Origin: JBBDYH01 sp040901795
Lineage (GTDB): Bacteria > Planctomycetota > Planctomycetia > Pirellulales > JALHPA01
Length of the DNA: 18,560 nucleotides
Direction: 5' to 3'
NCBI GenBank assembly: GCA_040901795.1
Contig: JBBDYH010000111.1
Span: forward strand, 1-18,560
Shown here: positions 15,512 through 18,560 of the stretch, one piece after another
How the letters are laid out: each line of letters begins with the position of its first letter
How positions within the stretch are numbered: position 1 is the stretch's first letter
Program-made: the position numbers and the translations under genes
Notes under the pieces: generated by a model
Database searches by the model: none
The model's input: only the letters and a program-made list of their open reading frames with translations
What the model was told of the DNA's origin: nothing

Positions 15512-15989
15512 CATCTGCATCCAGTTCGCACCAGATGGGAAGTAAATTACCCGCCTTCCACTCATCGCGTTCGACCGAAGCCGTGCCACGGCCAAGAGTT
15601 GAAGTCGTTGCCCGCGATCCCGCCGCCGGCAATTTGTTCCCACAAACCGCGTTTTTTTTTGCCGCAATCCATGTGAGAAAAAAATCGCCGAACGCCGTGT
15701 CTCCGCGCAATAAGGCGCATTCAAAAGCGCAAGGGTGCTCCGCTGCCGATTCGCTCGAATCGCCCGATCATCCGGGGTCACAAGATGTTGCGGCAACGAC
15801 GGTCGTTCGAAGACCCACGATCATTGCGCGTTTTCCGTGATTTAATTATTTTCGGCGAAATTCAATGCGAATGCGCAAACGTCCGCCGCAGCGGGCTCGG
15901 CCCATACCCAGTGTCGAACGCCGTGACAAACAGCAAGAGACAACAGACATTCAGCAGCCGTCGGTGCATAAATCGATCCCTTCCTCAGG

Positions 15990-17357
15990 TCAACGTTCGC
16001 CGCTCAGTGCGGATTCTCCGAGCGTTCGCGGCTTGCCGAACACTTTTTGCGTATCGCTTTGATCCTGCATCCAGCGCTCGATGTCGGCGCGCATCTGTGC
16101 AAGGCGTTCTGCATTGCGCCGGTCGCCGGCGATGTTGTGCTGCTCGTGCGGATCGGCAGTAAGGTCGTACAGCTCTTCGCGCGGCCGCTGGTGGTAGCGC
16201 TTGACGATGGCGGCCGCCGCCCGATCGGTCATCGCTTGTTTCACCCAACTCGTCCAATAGCCGAGGCCATCACGTGGCTTGGCCCGATCGATGTGCGTGG
16301 TGTGCTCCCACTCAGGATGCAGATTGAGGATGTATTTCCACTCGCGCGTTCGCACGCAGCGGCAGGGGTACACGTTCATGTTGCCGTCATTAGTATGCGT
16401 GGCGAAGATGCGGTCGAGGTGCACATCGCTCTGGCCTCGAAGGATCGCTGCAAACGAACGCCCATCGAGGCCCCGCGGCGCAGAACCGCCGGCGACCTCG
16501 ACCAACGTCGGCAGCAGGTCGACCCAGCTAACGAGCGCATCGCACGAGGCGCCCGGCTCGATGACGTCAGGCCACACCGCCAGAAAGGGAACACGGATTC
16601 CCGCATCGTAAAGGTTCCACTTGCCGAAGGGCCATTGTGCGCCATGATCGCTGGTGAATACGAACAGCGTGTTTGGTCCAAGCTTTTCGCGGGTCAGGTC
16701 GAACACCTCGCCCAGCCACGAATCGGCCCGCGAGACGGCGGTGTAGTACTGAGCGCGATACGCGCGCGTCTGCGGCGTATCGACGTGAGTCGATGGCGGC
16801 TCGATGGTCGCCGCGTCGTAGCCGTCGTTTTCCGGCCACGGGACGTGCGGATCGTGTGTGCCCACCAATAGGCAGAGCGGCTTTTTGCGATCGCGCTTCG
16901 CGAGAAACTCCCCGACGGCTTCGGCGCTTTGCCCGCGCTCGTCGACGGTGTCGAACCCGTAGAGGTCACCGTGCTTGTAGTGAGCCACTTTGCCAAAGGC
17001 AGCCGTTTCGTAGCCGAGGTCTTTGAAGTAGGCCGGCCACTTCTTAATGTCGGCGCGCGGACGCGCGTGGTTGGCTTCGGCCCCGTTGCGCGCGGGCATG
17101 AGGCCCGTCAGCAGAGCGGCCCGGCTGGGGGCACAGCTTGGCGATGCGACAAAGACGTGCGTAAACTTGCACCCCGCCTCGGCGAACCGCTTGAAGTTTG
17201 GCGTGCGCACATCGTCCGACCTATACGGCGACGAATCGTGATAGCCGAGGTCGTCGGCGAGGATGATGACGATGTTGGGCTTCGCATCGGCCGCCGACGC
17301 CCGATACGGCGCTAGAAACAGTGCAAGAACTGAGAGGAGACTAATCAAGCGAGGCAT
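15990..17357 (-). CDS. Exported sulfatase with CAPSR active site (heparan N-sulfatase-like)
   Basis: A 455-residue sulfatase. Formylglycine would form at Cys75 in SPSCAPSRAALLTGL; metal ligands are in LADDLGYHDSSPYRSDDVRTPN (D35-D36), followed by FGKVAHYK, HDPHVPWP and FTSDHGAQWPFGKWNLYDAGIRVP. The SPSCAPSR block, the SDHG in place of SDNG, and the KWNLYD stretch are typical of the sulfamidase/heparan N-sulfatase branch, so an N- or O-sulfated glycosaminoglycan-like substrate is plausible. Residues 1-23 form a signal peptide. ATG 17357 was chosen over a GTG at 17375 because it begins the signal peptide. It stands alone, separated from the other three sulfatases by about 8 kb. The CAPSR serine-for-variable-residue cassette is compatible with formylglycine conversion. 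Confidence 0.9.
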   Translation of the reverse strand: MPRLISLLSVLALFLAPYRASAADAKPNIVIILADDLGYHDSSPYRSDDVRTPNFKRFAEAGCKFTHVFVASPSCAPSRAALLTGLMPARNGAEANHARPRADIKKWPAYFKDLGYETAAFGKVAHYKHGDLYGFDTVDERGQSAEAVGEFLAKRDRKKPLCLLVGTHDPHVPWPENDGYDAATIEPPSTHVDTPQTRAYRAQYYTAVSRADSWLGEVFDLTREKLGPNTLFVFTSDHGAQWPFGKWNLYDAGIRVPFLAVWPDVIEPGASCDALVSWVDLLPTLVEVAGGSAPRGLDGRSFAAILRGQSDVHLDRIFATHTNDGNMNVYPCRCVRTREWKYILNLHPEWEHTTHIDRAKPRDGLGYWTSWVKQAMTDRAAAAIVKRYHQRPREELYDLTADPHEQHNIAGDRRNAERLAQMRADIERWMQDQSDTQKVFGKPRTLGESALSGER

Positions 17358-17381
17358 GGCAGGTCTTCGTGACACTTTGGT

Positions 17382-17567
17382 TCACTCATCAGCGTTGGTG
17401 CTCGGCGGCGAGCGGAGCTCGAAGAACTCAAAGTCGACGTCGATCTCGTCGGCGACGGTCACGCCGCCGTTTATACCGGTCCCGTGGTGCGGAAACAAGC
17501 AAACGCCGTTTATTTGCGGCGTTGGGGTTCGCCGTCCGAAACCCGCAGACGGTAGGGAGAGCGTGGG
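17382..17567 (-). pseudogene. Open-frame remnant, possible truncated gene end
   Basis: A minus-strand frame of 61 codons is open from just after a TAG (17568-17570) to a TGA at 17382-17384, only 24 nt before the sulfatase ATG. It has no ATG. The end reads protein-like (HHGTGINGGVTVADEID then VDFEFFELRSP), as in a last beta strand of a jelly-roll domain, but I cannot name a family. It overlaps a hairpin at 17502-17523. It may be the 3' end of a gene that was cut off by repeat insertion, or chance. Confidence 0.25.
17502..17523. repeat. Inverted repeat in the DUF4254-sulfatase spacer
   Basis: aacgccg (17502-17508) and cggcgtt (17517-17523) are perfect 7-bp inverted repeats around the 8-nt tttatttg. 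It lies in the 230-bp spacer downstream of the DUF4254 gene on the minus strand. Without a T-run after it, terminator function is doubtful. Confidence 0.4.
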
Positions 17568-17609
17568 CTAACGGTGGCGGAGAACCGGGTAGAACCGCGG
17601 TCTCCTGAC

Positions 17610-18218
17610 TCAGCCGGCTTTCCGCAGCGAACCCGCGTTGTAGAGATACGGGTTCAGTGTAGGATCATTATACATCTTCATCTGCCGGTAGAGCTTCAGC
17701 CGTTTGCGGCCGGCGAAGAGTTCGGCAAGTAGCTCACCGAGCGCGGTGGAAAGATCTTCCTGCTGGGCGCGGAGCACAACTAGCTTGTCTTGGGACCTGG
17801 CGATGTGCTCCGGCGTCGCGTCACTTCGCTCGGCCTGTTCTTCCATGTGGTAAATCCGCAAGGCCAAGATCGAGAGCCGATCGATCGTCGCCCCGGGCGT
17901 CTCGGTGTTCCACTTCGCGCCGGCTGAGGGGACAATCCCGCGCTCGTCGAGCACGCGCTTTACTGCATCGTCGACGCGCTCGATCCAGTCGTTCCGTTTC
18001 TGGTTGAGCTGGTCGATGTTCCGCTTCACCTGAGCGATCTCTTGGTCACTGGCTTCGCGGCTGCGTGCAAGGTCCTCCTCGTGCCACAACAGAAAGTTGT
18101 ACTTGTGCTGCTCGCAAACGATGTACTGGAATTCCCGATGTGGATTATCGACCGGCTGCGAGTGCCAAAGGCGGACAGTATTGGCATGCAGCGCAGTGAT
18201 TTGACGAACGTCGATCAT
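17610..18218 (-). CDS. DUF4254 domain protein
   Basis: The 202-residue protein belongs to the DUF4254 family, found in planctomycetes and some other bacteria, with no established function. It is largely helical with a coiled-coil-like segment (about residues 57-90, AQVKRNIDQLNQKRNDWIE). The family's conserved block NTETPGATIDRLSILALRIY (104-123) and the C-terminal LKLYRQMKMYNDPTLNPYLY (174-193) are intact, so it looks full length. No signal peptide or membrane segment is present, suggesting a cytoplasmic location. In other genomes DUF4254 genes are often next to glycosyltransferase genes; such a partner would lie outside this window. ATG 18218 has no Shine-Dalgarno, and a 7-bp tandem repeat begins only 8 bp upstream. 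Confidence 0.85.
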   Translation of the reverse strand: MIDVRQITALHANTVRLWHSQPVDNPHREFQYIVCEQHKYNFLLWHEEDLARSREASDQEIAQVKRNIDQLNQKRNDWIERVDDAVKRVLDERGIVPSAGAKWNTETPGATIDRLSILALRIYHMEEQAERSDATPEHIARSQDKLVVLRAQQEDLSTALGELLAELFAGRKRLKLYRQMKMYNDPTLNPYLYNAGSLRKAG

Positions 18219-18225
18219 GGGACGA

Positions 18226-18253
18226 GTGGTCGGTGGTCAGTGGTCAGTGGTCA
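18226..18253. repeat. 7-bp tandem repeat, four copies of GTGGTCA
   Basis: One gtggtcg (18226-18232) and three gtggtca units (18233-18253) follow each other without interruption, ending 35 bp upstream of the DUF4254 start and beginning 8 bp upstream of it. Slippage here could change the length of the DUF4254 leader. Confidence 0.75.
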
Positions 18254-18347
18254 GCAGCCACGGGGCGACGCCGCGCCTCGAATGGGTCGCGGATTCTAGG
18301 GAGACCGCATAACCCTCACAAGGCAAGCTGGGCAAGCACGTCTCTCA

Positions 18348-18379
18348 GTCTCCCCGTCTCCCCGTCTCCCAGTCTCCCA
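18348..18379. repeat. 8-bp tandem repeat, four copies of GTCTCCCM
   Basis: gtctcccc occurs twice (18348-18363) and gtctccca twice (18364-18379), then decays to gtcttt. The tract is pure pyrimidine apart from one G per unit. Similar gggagac arrays are, from memory, frequent between genes in planctomycetes. Confidence 0.75.
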
Positions 18380-18414
18380 GTCTTTGCCCGCCCGCCTCAC
18401 GCCAAAACATGACC

Positions 18415-18420
18415 TATACT
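18415..18420 (+). promoter_or_regulatory. -10 box of the candidate RNA
   Basis: TATACT at 18415-18420 matches five of six consensus bases. It lies seven bases before G18427, the first base of the first predicted stem. No convincing -35 is present at 16-18 bp upstream (that region is ccgcct-like), so an activator or alternative sigma factor may be needed. Confidence 0.35.
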
Positions 18421-18426
18421 TGAATC

Positions 18427-18556
18427 GCCTGTCCGTGCTGGTGCGGCTGCTTCACCGCCGGCGGGCAGGCAGGGACACCGCACGAAGCGTCAGGAATACT
18501 CCCGCGGTGGAAACCCGTCGAAGGCCGCCCTGACAGGCCGTCGGCGGGTTTTTTTA
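18427..18556 (+). ncRNA. Candidate structured RNA or attenuator leader, class unknown
   Basis: About 130 nt between a -10 box and an intrinsic terminator fold into three consecutive hairpins by hand. Stem 1 is gcctgtcc (18427-18434) with gggcaggc (18463-18470), including one G-U. Stem 2 is caccgc (18476-18481) with gcggtg (18504-18509). Stem 3 is the terminator. gtcagg in loop 2 (18489-18494) is a perfect complement of cctgac in the terminator loop (18529-18534), which would allow a kissing or alternative pairing. It carries no open frame. It does not fit the 4.5S RNA, tmRNA, RNase P or riboswitch consensus sequences I can recall. It may be a small RNA or a leader for a gene beyond the window. 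Confidence 0.4.
18511..18556 (+). terminator. Strong rho-independent terminator
   Basis: aaacccgtcgaaggcc (18511-18526) pairs with ggccgtcggcgggttt (18536-18551), with one mismatch and one G-U, around a 9-nt loop (gccctgaca). A run of T continues to 18555. The T-tract is only on the plus strand, so it terminates rightward transcription, although no plus-strand gene lies before it except the candidate RNA. Confidence 0.75.
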
Positions 18557-18560
18557 TGCG

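Larger units (their letters stand above)
14754..15989. other. Gene-free repeat-rich spacer
   Basis: I find no credible gene across about 1.2 kb. Several frames are open, including a 257-codon one on the minus strand at 15023-15796, but their Arg/Thr/Glu-rich products read through repeat motifs and have no domain. The identifiable contents are listed separately: a hairpin after the operon (14772-14787), a promoter-like or mobile-element-end-like sequence (14976-15024), two copies of a CCTGAG...GTCGAAGGGG repeat (15075-15123) and a cluster of degenerate repeats (15294-15511). A run of nine T at about 15652-15660 follows no clear stem. From 15520 to 15989 I see nothing recognisable. Confidence 0.6.
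18219..18560. other. Non-coding right edge
   Basis: There is no credible protein gene in the last 340 bp. The region carries two microsatellite-like arrays and a candidate structured RNA with promoter and terminator on the plus strand, listed separately. Confidence 0.6.

Noticed and set aside
15023..15796. 257-codon minus-strand open frame in the repeat spacer
   Set aside because: The product is Arg/Thr/Glu-rich, has no domain, reads straight through dispersed repeat motifs and has no ribosome-binding site.
18427..18510. Cobalamin riboswitch, because of a GAAGC then GTCAGGAATAC stretch
   Set aside because: The B12-box match is imperfect and the GCCACUG and other core elements are absent, so no riboswitch class is assigned.

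Overview
The window looks like a chromosomal segment of a GC-rich planctomycete, probably of the Pirellulales type. The reasons are four secreted formylglycine-type sulfatases in 18.5 kb, a DUF4254 protein, a DUF433/DUF5615 pair, and intergenic repeat families that are common in planctomycete and other environmental bacterial genomes. This placement is inferred from content; there is no rRNA, tRNA or housekeeping marker in the window.

Layout. From 233 to 7824 every gene is on the minus strand. In transcription order these are an APC amino-acid permease, three exported sulfatases of different subfamilies, a DUF433 antitoxin-like protein overlapping a DUF5615 PIN-like protein, and an AlkD-type DNA alkylation repair protein. 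Two of the sulfatase genes are coupled by an ATGA overlap. From 8265 to 14753 a single plus-strand transcription unit interrupts this arrangement. It encodes a zinc-ribbon DNA methyltransferase, a ParB-like protein, an SNF2-type helicase and a DUF3883 (PD-(D/E)XK-like) protein, with gaps of 38 bp, 21 bp and a 14 bp overlap. From 14754 to 15989 there is no credible gene. That stretch holds a hairpin, a solo promoter or mobile-element-end-like sequence and a cluster of dispersed repeats. From 15990 to 18218 the minus strand resumes with a fourth sulfatase, a short open-frame remnant and a DUF4254 gene. The right edge (18219-18560) has two small tandem repeats followed by a candidate structured plus-strand RNA with its own -10 box and an intrinsic terminator.

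How the parts may work together. The sulfatases carry signal peptides and would desulfate external or periplasmic sulfated polysaccharides or other sulfate esters. Their four different active-site cassettes (CSPTR, CSPSR, CCPTR, CAPSR) suggest complementary specificities rather than recent tandem copies. The plus-strand cassette is the most interesting part. It combines a DNA-marking enzyme, a ParB/sulfiredoxin-fold protein with a helix-turn-helix-like segment, an ATP-driven DNA translocase and a nuclease-fold protein. That is the parts list of a modification-based genome defense system, but it does not match the core genes of the systems I know (no PglZ, DUF1998, PLD nuclease or HsdR).
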